Below, piece after piece: positions 34,760 to 48,061 of a stretch of DNA of 64,000 nt. Origin of the DNA: Beauveria sp. NWAFU-1 (taxonomy: Eukaryota; Ascomycota; Sordariomycetes; Hypocreales; Cordycipitaceae); assembly GCA_024472245.1 (NCBI GenBank), contig JANBXD010000007.1, positions 1,612,001 through 1,676,000 on the forward strand. Reading direction: 5' to 3'. A program made the translations under genes and the position numbers. The notes beneath the pieces are model-generated. The model did no database searches and had not been told where the DNA came from. It saw only the letters and a list, made by a program, of their open reading frames with translations. Within the stretch, counting starts at the first letter, position 1, and every line of letters starts with the position of its first letter.

Positions 34760-37057
34760 GGTCAAAGGGAAAGGGAAGAGAGGTCGATCTTAATGAGGGG
34801 CAAGCACGCAGGGGAGGGGTTTCGCAGGAAAAATACAGGGAAAATAAAAAAAGAAACAGAAATCTCGGAAAGACGCGGGGTAACGTTTGGACTCGCAGGA
34901 AAAGGCGGAAAACAGGGCTCGGTGGTGGTGTGCGTGCGTGCGTTGTGTGTGTTGTTGCTAACTAGTATGTATATAGGCTACGGTGTGTAGGCCTTTTGCG
35001 TCGCGTAATAGCAACGGCGTCTGGATGGCGGCACACCCGCGGAAAAGAGGAGGGCCGACGACGGCGGGAGGGGCTCCAGGACTCAGGAGGACCAAACAAA
35101 ACAGACTGAACCACAAAACGATTAGCAATTACCGAGAATCACGAAATGCCCGTTCCTGTATCCAGACAAGTGGGGTTTCCGGGGTGTTGACGTACCAAGC
35201 AGCAAGTATTTATTTAGGAGGAAGCTCGCTCGCTCGTTGCGCAGCGAAGCTTGTTTAGCCGGGTATCCGTATATATCGCAAGTTGGCAAACCAAAACTTT
35301 TAGGGGCTTGAGCCGAGCCGAACGGAGAAGGTCGGAGTTTGGCTGGGCGGCAGACAGCCCGGCTTTGTTGTTTGCTGCGCCGGACGATCGAAAAGAAAAA
35401 AAGGCGAATAAAAAAATAGCGCGAGAATCAATTGTCGGACAAACAGGGTCCAGATGGTGAAACGGCCAGGGCTGTTGAATTTTCACAGAAAATAACAGCC
35501 AAAGAGAGAGAAGTGGCCAGATGTCGAATATGGACTCGGATATAAAATATTTGGCCTGGGCGCGGCAGCAACGTCAACACGCTACACGCTTTTTTTCTGC
35601 AATCCCTCCTTCTGCACCATCCAACGCCACCCGCACACGACACGAACCCCTCGACTGCAATAAGGCAACAAGACTGCGCAGGGAGCGCGGCTCAAGTGAC
35701 GTCGACCATGGCCCAAGGGCAGCTCGTTGAGATGGGGGGCTGCAAGATCCTGGGCTGGGCTGATTGGGCTGGGCTGATTGGGCTGGGTTGGGTGGGCGGC
35801 CACTAACTAAATACAAGGTGAACCACGAATTTGGTGCAGCCCGATGCGGGTGCTACGTACGGCAAGGGAGAGCAAGACATTGGGCGATTTGTACGACGCT
35901 CGAGGCGTGTACGTGTCCACTGCCCCGTGTCTGTGTCTTTTCCGAGAGTTTTGCCTCATCCCTCGCTTCATCAGGACTACCCTTGGCCTGCACTAAGGCT
36001 GCGGCCGCCCGCTTCATCGGGAACAGGACGGCGCCGCGCGCGGGCACGGACCGGACTTTTGCACGGCAAAATACAACTTTTGTTTATTAGTTAATAGCGT
36101 GCGGCTTAAACTAGCGGCTTTTGTCCATGGCCGAGCCTGGGCATTGCATGATGTAGAAAGCGAGTGGGCAGTTGGGCAGCACGCGGGGGACAAAACAGAC
36201 CACGCATAACGCCAGAAGGCTCACTACACCTAGTAGCTATTCTCTTACTATTATTACTCTGATTTAATTCTATTACTAATTTTCCTACGTCTTAAGAGCT
36301 AAAAAATTCATCTATCTTTTTTAAAACATTTTAGAACTCCCTCGAGGGAGTTCGCTGATAATTACTGCGGTAGGTGTCGAGACTTGTCAGCGGTCTGTTT
36401 TGTTCCCCGCGGGGGCAGGCAGGAAGTTTATAAAAGAGCAAACAAGTATTCCGATTGGGGCGGCCAGGAACCTGGCTGACAAAGTTGCTCTCTCGTTGGC
36501 GAAAAAGAGAGCCAGAAATAAAACGAGAGAAAACAGGGAAAAAGGCACAGCGCTTCATAGTTTCTCTTAGCTCTCGAGACTACGTGACTGACTGTCCAGA
36601 TTACCTCTGACGAGGTGAAAGCTTCTCTATATCACCGCCACTGGCTCTTGAATCTCTGCAGGCTTCCACTAAAGCACAGTATTTGGTTGAAAGACTATTG
36701 AACATTGTGTGCGGCCTTGATGGTTTAGTTTGCTGTTATCGAGGAGGGGGTCAGCAACCACCCCTCGTGCACGTCTATTAATCATATGAACTTTTGTTTG
36801 CGTCCGACACCAACAAGAGGCACATATATTCAATCCAGATGAGAAGAAGGTATTCAACTACGTATAGTTAGGTAGCAGGTGTTAATAAACGACAAGTCAC
36901 GACACCGACGCCGCCGCACGTGCCAATATAAACCCCACAGCTTGTTTCTGGCACACATTGAACTTCCTGCTTCTCCAACCCGTCTAAGCATCATCAGTCA
37001 TTGCAACTTCTTTTCTTGTTCTCTCTCGCAGAAATCTCCAAAAAAGAAAAAAAAAAG
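34760..37057. other. Intergenic region with simple repeats and a 20-bp palindrome
   Basis: About 2.3 kb with no supported gene. It includes the IDH promoter. A GGGCTG/GATT minisatellite lies near 35751-35800 (unit about 14 bp). A small AT-rich patch lies at about 36215-36335. A perfect 20-bp palindrome, with half-site GAACTCCCTC, sits at 36334-36353. A TATA box for the next gene is at 36927-36932. Confidence 0.5.
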
Positions 37058-37318
37058 ATGCAGTACTATAGTCTCATTACTCTACTTTCGGCTACAAGCC
37101 TTGTTTGTGCACTACCCCGTATGTTAACGGACTGGTCGCGCTGCTGCTGGCTGCGGCTTGGCTTACAAGTTTTGTCAATAGGCTACAACGACGTGAATAA
37201 CCTATTATTCAAGGGTCGCATGTATATAAACGGGGGAAAGACAGCCTATGCTCCCGAGGTCATGGCAGCGGATCGAGACGCAACGCTGGGGGCACTATCC
37301 AGTGAGGCACGTCGATGA
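37058..37318 (+). CDS. Small secreted protein, unknown function
   Basis: The ATG is followed by a clear secretion signal (MQYYSLITLLSATSLVCALP). A consensus intron (GTATGT at 37119 to AATAG at 37181, 63 nt) splits the gene, giving exons 37058-37118 and 37182-37318 and a 65-aa product (about 45 aa mature). Because the intron is a multiple of three and has no stop, the unspliced reading frame is also open (86 aa). The mature part contains KGRMYINGGKTAYAPEVM and ends with SEARR; there are no cysteines and no repeats. A TATA box (TATAAA, 36927-36932) and a short pyrimidine/adenine-rich leader support a real transcription unit. It could be an effector-like peptide or a second, non-repetitive RiPP-type precursor; no function is recognisable. 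Confidence 0.55.
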   Translation: MQYYSLITLLSATSLVCALPRMLTDWSRCCWLRLGLQVLSIGYNDVNNLLFKGRMYINGGKTAYAPEVMAADRDATLGALSSEARR

Positions 37319-38023
37319 GTTGTCTTTGACACTTGTTCTCGCTTGCGCACGAATATATGTACTGTTGGCGGTAGGGCATGCTATACCAACCCGGATTTTC
37401 ATTTTGATGCCCAGTGGGCAGACTGACACCCAGCGCAGCGCAGCGTGCACCACCGAGCGACCTGTTGACAAAGGACAAAGGGCAAAGGGGTCAATTACTG
37501 GTACGTGGCTTTGCAAGATCAATATCAAGAGCGGGGAACGCTGGCCGATTCTTGGCTACATCTCGGTGTGGGACGCAGTGTGCAATCCCTCGGCCACTCC
37601 AAAGCTTACTATAAATGCAGGGTTTTCTCTATTCGTCAACCGCAACACAGGTATTGTCAACCAATTTGTGGCTGGAGCGCGACTTTGCTTATGCAGAATT
37701 TGTTTTACTTGTGCAGAATTTTGTTGTACTTGTGCAGAATTTGGCGGCCACGACCAAAATACAATATGATCTAACCATTAACCCTTGTCCCCTGTAAAAT
37801 AGTACCTGTCAGCTAACATCCTGGAAAGCGACGCCCCGCAAGCCTCTCCTGAGACACTTACCCCGTCTGTACCATTACATCCAAGCTGCGGAGATGCTTT
37901 GTCCAGTTGGCGCTAATTAATCAACTAGGTACGGTCCGTATTTACGGATAGTGGGTGGCCAGATTTCCATCTCGAAGACCTGAAGCTAGTCTGGAGACCA
38001 GGTGCGGATGTCACGTGGAACGG
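37319..38023. other. Intergenic flank of the retrotransposon, with short tandem repeat
   Basis: No gene is supported. Three imperfect copies of a 20-25 bp unit containing CTTRTGCAGAATTT lie at about 37687-37743. The composition is normal up to the left LTR at 38024. Confidence 0.5.
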
Positions 38024-38189
38024 TGATTAGGCATAGGAACAGTGTTAATTGAGGAGCAAAAGAAGCTATAGCGTTAGGGGCTCTAAGGGACACCCTTATA
38101 GGGTGGGGTACCTATTCTACTATATAAAATCCTATATAAATATAGGTACCTATCCCTATTATTAGTCCTATAACCCTCTCTATTTAATA
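38024..38189 (-). repeat. Copia element LTR, left copy (3' LTR in element orientation)
   Basis: Partner of the right copy. The first about 70 bp retain CA/TG dinucleotides, whereas the inner part carries transitions such as GCGGG to ATAGG and CATCGTCAG to TATTATTAG relative to the right copy. Confidence 0.88.
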
Positions 38190-41100
38190 TACCTCCTTAG
38201 CTTTAAGCTACTCTAGAATTAAGGTAGGAAAATTATATTATAAATATTAAAATATAGTGTTTTTAGTATTTTATTATATATAGCTTATAGAAAAAAAAAT
38301 AATACTACTATAAGGGTTTAAACCCTTAATTAATATAGCGCTTATAAAAAACTACTTACTAGTGTATATTAGAATTATAAAAAAAATATATATTATTATA
38401 GGCTAAAGTAAAAACTTAAGCTTCTTATAAAAGGAAGGAAAAACTAATTATAGTAGTACTATATAGCCTACTCTAATTACTAGCCTACCTACTTAGGTTT
38501 TTTATTATTTTAATATCCTCTAACTAAGGTACCTAAGCTATATATATTAACTTAACCTAGTAACTTTATAATTTATATATAAATATAAACTACTTAGCTA
38601 CTAGGTATTAGAAAATAATATACTTATTTTACCTAATAAAGGGTTATTTTAGCTTTATTAAAGATATTATACTTTTATACCTTAGTAGGTAGGTACTAGA
38701 GCTATACCTAGGTACTAATTAATAAAGAATTTATTAATAAGGCTAAATTTTAGTTAGTCTAGCTAATTAGTATCTTCTTTATTAATTATTAATATTAGTA
38801 CTAGCTATTAGGTATTAAATTTAGTTAATTTTAATAATATTAGCCTTATCTTAAGGCCTAATATCTTAATAAAGTTATTAAATTTCTATTAACTAAGAGC
38901 CTTTATAAGGCTATTTACTATTATTTTTATTATAGCCTTCTATTATAGGTTAAATATATTAGCTTTAGCCTCCTAGTAAATCTAATAGTTATAGATATTA
39001 ATATAATAAAGTTTTATAACTAACTTAACTAGGTCTTCCTTAATAAGTTAAATCGTCTAGTAGTTATTATAAAAGAGGTTAATTTTACTATTAAAAAGGA
39101 AGTTAATATTTATATATAGGTATTAAAATATTATAATCTCTTTTACTATCTAGGATAATACTAATAGCTTAGCTTTTATTAATAAGGTTATTACTATATT
39201 TTACTTTACTAAATAATAGAATATAAGTCTTTTAAATAGTTATAATATATAGCCTTAGGTACTCTTTTAATCTTTAAGGTTATTATTAAAAGCTATATCT
39301 ATATATACTATTAGCTTATTATAATTCCTATTAAATATAATATATAGGTCTTATAATTAATTAAGGTATTAGATATAGTTAAGCTCCTATTAAATATATT
39401 ATTAGGAGGGGTTAATAAGGAATTATAAGAGTTTTAAGGTAGTAAGAGTAATATTAGGGTATATAATAATAGCTAGGTAGCTAATTAATCTAATAATTAA
39501 TTAAAATTAAGTAATATCCTCCTTTTTTACTATATCTTTATTAGCTATAAATAGCTTTATTAATAAAAGAATAAAGACTTTCTTACTATTATAATACTTA
39601 AATTTATATATAATCTTCTAAATATATAACTTCTAGGAAAGCTAGACCTTCTTATTCTTTTAGTCCCTAATTATTTTAATTACTAAGAACTAATAGAGGC
39701 TCTTAAGTACTTTAATATTATACTTTATAATAATTATATTATATAGCTTTAGGAATTTATCTTTTAATATATAATAATATAAAATAACTAGGTTATTTAT
39801 AAAGAAGAAGATAATAATACTATTATAGGTTATTATATAAAGGTCTTCTAGGTATACCTTAAATCCTAAAGATTAAAAGAAGCCTAATAATTTATTATAC
39901 TATAGAATTAGGGACCTCCTAAGGCTATATAAGGCCCTTAGGAGCTTCTAATATTTATACCTTTATAAGAAGCTAGGTAGTATTTATATATATATCTCTT
40001 TATTAAGTATTATATTTAAGAAGGTATTAATAAAGTTATATTATATTATTTTTAGGTTAAAAGTAGCTATTAGGGCTATTATTAGATAGAAGGTATATAT
40101 AACTAAGGTTAAGGCTATCTTTATAAGAAGAGTTATAGGCTACTAGTCGCCTTATATATAGAACTATACCTTATACCTTTTAAGATATCCTTAAGTATTA
40201 AATTTATAGGTATAGACCTAGTAGAGATTAAGGAGTCTTCTTTAATATAGCTAGGTTTAATTATCTTATATCTTAGTAACGCCTATAGTTAGAATTTATT
40301 AGTTTTCTATTTCTATAGCTTTATATAGTTATCTCTAGAATATATAGGCTTATATTTCCTTATAATTTTAAGGTACTTCTAGTATAAAATCTTAATATAG
40401 TCTTCTAATTAGGGGCTTACTTATAGTTATAATTATAGTATATATAAAGCTATTAAATTTAATATAATTTATATTATTAAAGTTATCTTAGTTAAAAGAG
40501 TCCCTAGGTATAAGAGGGATATATTTTAAATCCTATTAATCTTATAATTAACCTTTAGGAGGATTAGGATCTTAATTATTAGTTAGTAGTAAGAGTAGTA
40601 TATCTTAGGTTATTTAGGCTACCTTATTATACTTTAGAAGGTAGTTATTAATAGTTAGTACTACTTATATATTACTCCCTAAGCTTATAAATAGATTAAA
40701 AGTACCTTTATTTAGTAGGGAAAGTACTATATTTATAATATACCTTAGATCCTCTTTAGAGTAGGTCTTATATTACTTAACTTCTTATAGCTATATTAAA
40801 GAAAGTATTATTACTTAAGCTACTTCTTTATTAGAATAAAATAAGGTCTTATTAAAGGTAATATAGCTTAAGTTAATAATCTTAGTCCCCTTTATAGAAG
40901 GAATCTAGACTAGGTATTATATTAAAGATATAATTCTAACTAGGTAGCCTATATAAGCCCTCTACTTAAGCTTATTAGCTCTACTAACTATTCTCTTATA
41001 TATTAGTATAAAGGCTTTATAACTAAATGCCTTTAGGTATACTAAGCTAGGACGCTAATCCTAAGAGAAATACTTCTACTTATCTTTATTCTCTTAGAAC

Positions 41101-41291
41101 TAGCTTTATACTATCTTAAGTAATATCTTCTAGCCTACTTATTAATAAGAGTAATAGTTAAGGAGATAAATAGCTATTTAGTAAGCTAGGTTCTAAAATT
41201 AAAGAAAGAAGCTAGCTTAAAGATATAATAATATTACTAATTCCTTTATAATACTATTAGAGTATTCCTAGTAGCCTCTATAGTAGGTATA

Positions 41292-41689
41292 TATAACGAT
41301 GGCTTAATCCTAATCTATAGTTGGCCTATTTCTTAGGTAGTAAGTCGGGTTAAATGCTATAGAGTAGCAATAAGTAGTATCTTTAGCATAAGGTCTTATT
41401 AAGAGTAGAACTCTTAATAGTGAAACTATTACTTAGATTAATTAGTAGAGATCTAGACTACCTAGCTATAGGAATACCTCCCCCTTAAGTACCTATCTAT
41501 CTCTCTACTATAGACCCCCGATTAAACTAGTTAACCATTTAGTCGCGTCGCCCGTGACCATCCTAATCAAACCTTAATCTCTTTAGTCGCCCGCGAGGTT
41601 ATATAACCTCGCGTCCTAACTAGGCTACCCGTAGGTCCTCTTCCTAGTTATCCTAACCTCTAGCCCCTACTACTATAGCGTTTATAATA
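41292..41689 (-). repeat. Gypsy element LTR, left copy
   Basis: Exactly the same length as the right copy. It starts TATAACGATGG (probably from TGTAACGATGG) and ends TTTATAATA. Its left half is the less mutated of the two copies, its right half the more mutated. Confidence 0.88.
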
Positions 41690-44600
41690 TAATACCCCTC
41701 CTCTATTAGTCTTATCCTTAAGGCTATTAAAATAGGCTAGCTAAGTATAGTGGGTTTTTCCTCCTTTTATTATTATAAGCTATTATATCTACTAACTATA
41801 TTCTTAAATAGTAGTCTAAAGCCTCCCTTACTTCTTCCCTTTAGTAGGGTAATCTTCTTTCTATAATTATTAATAATCTATCCTTATCTTCTATAAAGGC
41901 CTATTCTTATTACGCCTATATAGGCTTCTCCTAATACGAGGCTTCTATTTCTAACTTAAGCTACTACTTAAAATGCGTAAATGATAAATAAGGGAATTAT
42001 AATATTATAGGTATAACCCCTTAGTAGCTTCGTAGTATTACGGATTAGTACTATAAACTTAAGTATAAGCTTAAGGAGGCTAAGGAATATATACTAGCTA
42101 AGAGTTAAAAAGTTATTTATCTTTAAAAATAAAAGAAATTATAGTTTAAGAAGATAATACGTGTGGTTTTATATAGTATTAATAATATTAAGGAACTAGA
42201 GCGTATAGAATAGGAGGAAGTAGAATAGCTCTAGAAGGCTATAAGGGTCCTTCCTACTCCTTCTAAGGACCTAGATCCTACTCTAGTTTATTCTTTAAAT
42301 GCTAAGTTTAATATTAAGTCGTTAGATAGTACTTATATAATTAATTAGGATATATTCCTTAGGAATAGAACTATTTAAGTAGAGTTAAATAATTTATAAG
42401 GTTCTTAATTAGTTCCTAGGTGTTTTTAGAGTTCAGGTATCCTTTCTATTTAATAAGATAATAACGATTTTTAATATTTCCCTATACTTTAAGTATCCTT
42501 TTAACTTTATATTTATTAGTATTATTAACTATAATTCTTATAGCGAGTATAGAATTATCTAGTACCCTTTTAAGTAGTAATATATAAAATATTAGGTAGA
42601 TCCTTATTCTATCTAGTAATAATAGTTTATAGTTAATATTTAATATTTTTTATTTAATAAGGAATAGTCTAATTTTCTTCTAGTTAAGTTTATTACTAGG
42701 TCGCTTTATTTTAATGTTTTTATAGATAAGGTAAACTTTATATCCCTCCTCTAAGATTAGTACTAGTAATCTCTTTTTATCTATATAATATTTTATTTAG
42801 TTTTATAGAAATATCTATTCTTACTATAAGTGTTTTTATATACCTATAATAGTATCTACGTATATAGTTACTACTAGCGTATTAAATATATATACTAGGC
42901 ATATATTAATAGTAGGGTTAAACCTATAGTTTACCTTTATTAGTAATATCTTTATACTATTAATCTTAGAGCTATTATAAGCCTATTATGCGAGTAGTAA
43001 CCATCTTAACTAGTCGTCTTATTGGTAGTTAATAAAGCTTCGTAGATATTATTTAAGTATTTAGTTTAGAATCTCCGTCTAACTATCTAACTATAGGTAG
43101 AATACCATAGATAAGCTTTACTTAATTTATATAGTCTCTATAAGGCATTTCTAGAAGTTAGACATAAATAATTTATTATAATCTAATATAAGCTTTATTA
43201 GTAATCTATATTATATAATAATAGTTTTAAAGAATATATATACTAGATCTATAGTATTACTTAATTCTATATAGGGAATATAGTAGGCATATTTTATAAG
43301 TTTATCTATAATAACTAGGATGCTATCGTAGACTACTCCTATTATAGGTTCCCTAGACTTTAGTAGCTTAATAATAAAGTCTATTATAATTATTTACTAT
43401 ACTCTTTTAGGTAGTAGTATTAGTTATAGTTTACTATATAGTATATGTCGTAGTACTTTCGCTTTCTAATAGATATTACATTTATTAATAACTTCTTATA
43501 CTCTTTTTCTACTTTCTAGAAAATCATATAATCTTCTTAATCTATTAATCATTTTTCCTATATCCTAATATCTATATAATAGGTATTTATATATTTCCTT
43601 AATAAGCTACTCTTAAAGTGTATAAGGAATATACTACTATTTATTATATAAGTAGCTTTTGCCCCTTCTTATTATATATAATTTCATATCCTTACTATTT
43701 AGATAGCTATCTTTCTTAATATATAATTTAATTTACTACATCTAAGTATTATCTAGTTCTACTTTCTAAGTTATACTAAGTTCCTAAGTACCTAACATAA
43801 GGTTTTTATTCTTATTATACTTAAGTATTAGATGTTTAATCGGTATTCCTTCTAATTTTAAGTCTTCTTATTAGCTAAGAGCGTCTACTCTACTATTAAG
43901 TATTCCCTTTTAATATAGAATCTTAAAGTTATAATCTATAAGGGTCTTATACTATTATATTTATTATTTATTAAGTTCTTTTATAGTAGTAAATAATATA
44001 AGGTTCTTATAATCTAAATAGACCTTAACTTTATAGTTTATGCCTACTAGATAGTATTACTATTCTTTAAATACTTAAATAATAGCTATAAGTTCTTTAT
44101 TATATATACTATAATTTAACTTAGGTCTATAGAGTTTCTTAGAGAGGAAGGCGACTAGGTAAAGTTATCTTTCTTTATCTCTTTATCTAAGCTATCCTCC
44201 TACTACGAAGTCTAAAGCGTTAGTTTTAACTTTAAACGGTTTACTTAGATTAGCTATAATTAGAACTAGCTTATCTAGTATTCTATCTTTTAATATTTAG
44301 AAGGCTTTAGCTTCCTTATTAGTCTACTAGAAGGTATAATCCTTCTTTATAAGGTTAGTTAGAGGAATTATAATTTCTCTAAATTTATATATAAAGCGTT
44401 AATAGAAATTCGTAAATCTAAGGAATCTTCTAACTTCTCTAACGTTAGTTAGTGCTAGCTAATTCCGTATATCTTTAATTTTTAATAGACTTATCCTAAT
44501 ATGTCCTAAGGTAATCTTATATCCTAAGAATTTAACTTTCTACTAGTAGAACTTACTCTTTATTAGTTTAACTAGTAAGTTATTATCCTAAAGTACTTAG

Positions 44601-47600
44601 AGTACTTTATATATATATTCCTTATACTCCTTAAGTATATTAAAATAGATAAAGATATTATTAAGGTAAATAATAATAAAGTTATTAAGTTGTTTTTATA
44701 GGACGTTATTAATTATTATCTAGAAAGTGGCTAGTATATTTATAAGACTAAAGGGCATTACTAGATACTTAAAGTATCCTCTTAAGGTTTAAAAGGCAGT
44801 TTTCTACTTATAACTATCCTTTATATAGATAAGGTTATAAGCCCCTTTAAGGTTAAGGGTAGTAAACCATCTAGCTTATCTAACTTTATCTTATATTTCT
44901 AATATAAGTAGTAATAGATATTAGTTTTTAATTATAATATCATTTAGCTATTAGTAGTTAATATATAGTCTTAGCTTTCCGCTTCGTTTTAGTACCTATA
45001 AGATAGGATATCCTACTAGTAACTCTAAAGGTTATATATAACCTTTTCGTAGTATTTCCTCTAAATACTCCTTAAGCGCTTTATTTTACTTAGGGTTTTA
45101 GGGATAAATCTTTTAGAACCTAGGTTCCTTACTAGGCTAGAGTTTAATCTTATAGTCCTAGTATAAATGTTCTAGTAGTCCTATTTCTAGCTCTCTACTA
45201 AATAGCTTACTATACTTTAAGTATTCCTTAGGAATCTCTAATATACTAGCTTTTAATTCTTAGGCAATTAAGTATATTCCTTAAGATTAGTCTTAATTTA
45301 ATTAGGGTGCCTTTTTTTATTTTTAGCTACTCCTACTATTATAATTATATCTTAGTATATCCTACTAAAGTTAGCCTATTCTCTAGTTAACTCTAGGATT
45401 ACTCGCCTATAACTAAGGTAACCCTAATATAACGTTATATTTTAAGATTACTATAATATCTAAGGATAATACGTAGTTTATACTAAAAATAGATATAAGA
45501 AGTTATACGGTTTCCTAGTCTACTATACTATAGCTATACTAAATGTTATTTCCTTCTATATTTATAAGTTAGTAGGGCTTATCTTTCTTATTCTAGGGTA
45601 ATTATAATCTATTAATAAGATTTAGTAAGATATAATTTCCTAATACTCTACTATTAAGTATTACCCTAACTTTTATTCTTTTAATAAAGATATTAAAGGT
45701 AAGGTGTTTATCGCTATTAACGTTTATAACGTATAGAGACCTATTAGATCTCTATCAAAGAGTTAGTCTTACTAGTAATAACGGTTATCATTTCCTAGTT
45801 TCTTTTCTTTAGCTTCGTCTAGGATCTAGTCTATTCTTTTAAATACCCTAAAGAGGATTAACTCTTATTCTTTCCTTTCCTTTTATTCTTCTTTTCTTTA
45901 TTATTATTAGCTTTATATAACTATATTAGAGCTTTCTTAGTAATCATCTAATCTACTAGCTATATTAATTAAGTTTAGACTAAGTAAACTACTTATAGAT
46001 ATACTATTTCTAACCTCCTCTACCTAGGTGGCTTAGATTATATCTATATTTTCCTTAATATAGGATATTTTATTATTTCTTCTTAAGTCTAAATAGGTTA
46101 AGAATCTTCCCTAGATTTTCTAGTCTTATAGGTCTATTTCTAGAAATAGACTATATCCTAAATTAAGGTTAAATCTAGGAAAGAATCGGTATTCTAGTTT
46201 CTTCTAGAGGTATATTTTATAGTCATTAAATAAATAAGATGCCTATAAAATCTTCTCATAATTTAGGTATCCTATTATAAGCACTAGATATTTAGCTACT
46301 AAGGCGTATACCTTAAGGCTTACTCTTATTATTACTTTTCTAATTTTCTATTTAAGAACATCTAGATAAGAGACATCTCTTCTATAAATTTATACTCCTA
46401 CTAGTTCTAGATCGCCTAGTCCCGTAGATAAGGCGCTTACTAGTCTTAGGTTATAATTCACATAGTCTTCCTCTAGTAGGGTTTTAGGAACTATAATAAA
46501 GGTTTCCTATACCTCTAGTTTAGTTATTTTAAGGTCTTCTTCCTTATCTAAGATAGGCTAAGTTCTAAAATCCTAGTCTTTATTAGATATAGGTTCGTCG
46601 TAGTTTATAAACTAGTTAGTATCTAAGAAGTATTCTTTACTATTTACTATACTAATATTCTAGATAGGTAGGTCCTTATAATAGGCCACATTTATTCCTC
46701 GTCCTTTAGTAACTAGCTTCTACTATTTCTTAGGTGCCTTATACTTATTTATAAAGTATCTAGTCTTCCTATAGTTATAGTATTTCTTTCCTTTTTCTTT
46801 TCTAGTAGTATTAAGTTCTATTAGGCCTAGATAGGTTCTATAGGCCGTAGATCTATTTCGACGTCTTCCTATATTCGCCTAATTACGCTATAGTAGATTT
46901 CTATAGTTTCCTATATACCTTCCGCTATATTTAAGTCATCTAGCGTAGAGATAATTATTAACCTTAATAATTTTCTTAATAAACTTATTAAAGTCATTAG
47001 GTCAATCTTCTTTAGTAATTTTATCTTTTACTTCTTCTCTAAGTCTATTATAAAAGAGTTCTATCTAGCTTTTATTATCCTAATTAATATAAGTAGTAAT
47101 ATATCTAAACTTATATATATAGTACTAAGTAGATCTAGTCTACTTTAGGGACTTAAGCTTATATATAGTAGTTTAGACTTTATCTAGGTTACTAAATATA
47201 GTCTATAGAACTTCCTTAAAGTTCTTATACTTCTTAAAGATTTAAGTAGTCTTATCTTTAGGTTCCTTATTATTAAGGTAGTCCCTAAGAGTTAACTCCT
47301 ACTATTCTATTACCTTACCTATAAGAAGGTTTCTAATATAGAGAATCTTATAGGATTCTTTATTAAGGGCGTCATTAACCTTTAGGTAGGCTTTAGCCTA
47401 AGTAAGGAAGGTATAAATATCTCCCTTTACTCTATTAAATGTATTAGGTTTAGGGAACTTAGGTATTATACTCTTCTTCTTTTTCTTAAGTATTATATTC
47501 TTAAGTTTTAACTCCTCTATCTAGATATAGAGATACTTAAGTTAAGTATTAAGGTCTATAATTATAACTATAGGGTTAGTAGTAATTTCTCTAGTAGTAG

Positions 47601-47663
47601 ATATTATAAAAGGTTAACTACTTAAGGTTTTAATAGTAACTTACTAAATAGGACTAATTAAAA

Positions 47664-48061
47664 TATAATAATAGCTTAATCCTAATCTATAGTTAGCCTA
47701 TTTCTTAGGTAGTAAGTTAGGTTAAATGCTATAGAGTAGTAATAAGTAGTATCTTTAGTATAAGGTCTTATTAAGAGTAAAACTCTTAATAGTAAAACTA
47801 TTACTTAGATTAATTAGTAGAGATCTAGACTACCTAGCTATAGGAATACCTCCCCCTTAAGTACCTATCTATCTCTCTACTATAGACCCCTAATCGAACC
47901 GGTCGACTGTTTAGTCGCGTCGCCCGCGACCGTCCCGATTAAACCTCGATCTCTTCGGTCGCCCGCGAGGTTACGTGACCTCGCGTCCTAACTAGGCTGC
48001 CCGCAGGTCCTCTTCCTAGTCATCCTGACCTCTGGCCCCTACTGCTGCAGCGTTCGTAACA
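47664..48061 (-). repeat. Gypsy element LTR, right copy
   Basis: It ends with intact GCGTTCGTAACA. The last 170 bp keep a GC-rich, CpG-containing sequence (for example GTCGCGTCGCCCGCGACC), while the first half carries RIP-type transitions compared with the left copy. Confidence 0.88.

Larger units (their letters stand above)
41292..48061 (-). mobile_element. Ty3/gypsy LTR retrotransposon nested in the copia element, RIP-mutated
   Basis: Both LTRs are exactly 398 bp (41292-41689 and 47664-48061), and the element (6770 bp) is bordered by identical GTATA pentamers (41287-41291 and 48062-48066). A pyrimidine tract just inside the left LTR (ACCCCTCCTCT) is the polypurine tract on the minus strand, giving the orientation. 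On that strand, a gag zinc-knuckle relic (KKYYNYRKTRYF, Cys and His codons mutated) lies at about 46750-46790. The reverse-transcriptase start (ALKEYLEEILRKGYI) lies at about 45030-45080. The RT active site reads YLNNIFIY at 44645-44668, both catalytic Asp having become Asn as RIP would cause. Gag, then pol downstream, fits gypsy. No frame is open. The element cannot be autonomous. Confidence 0.9.
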
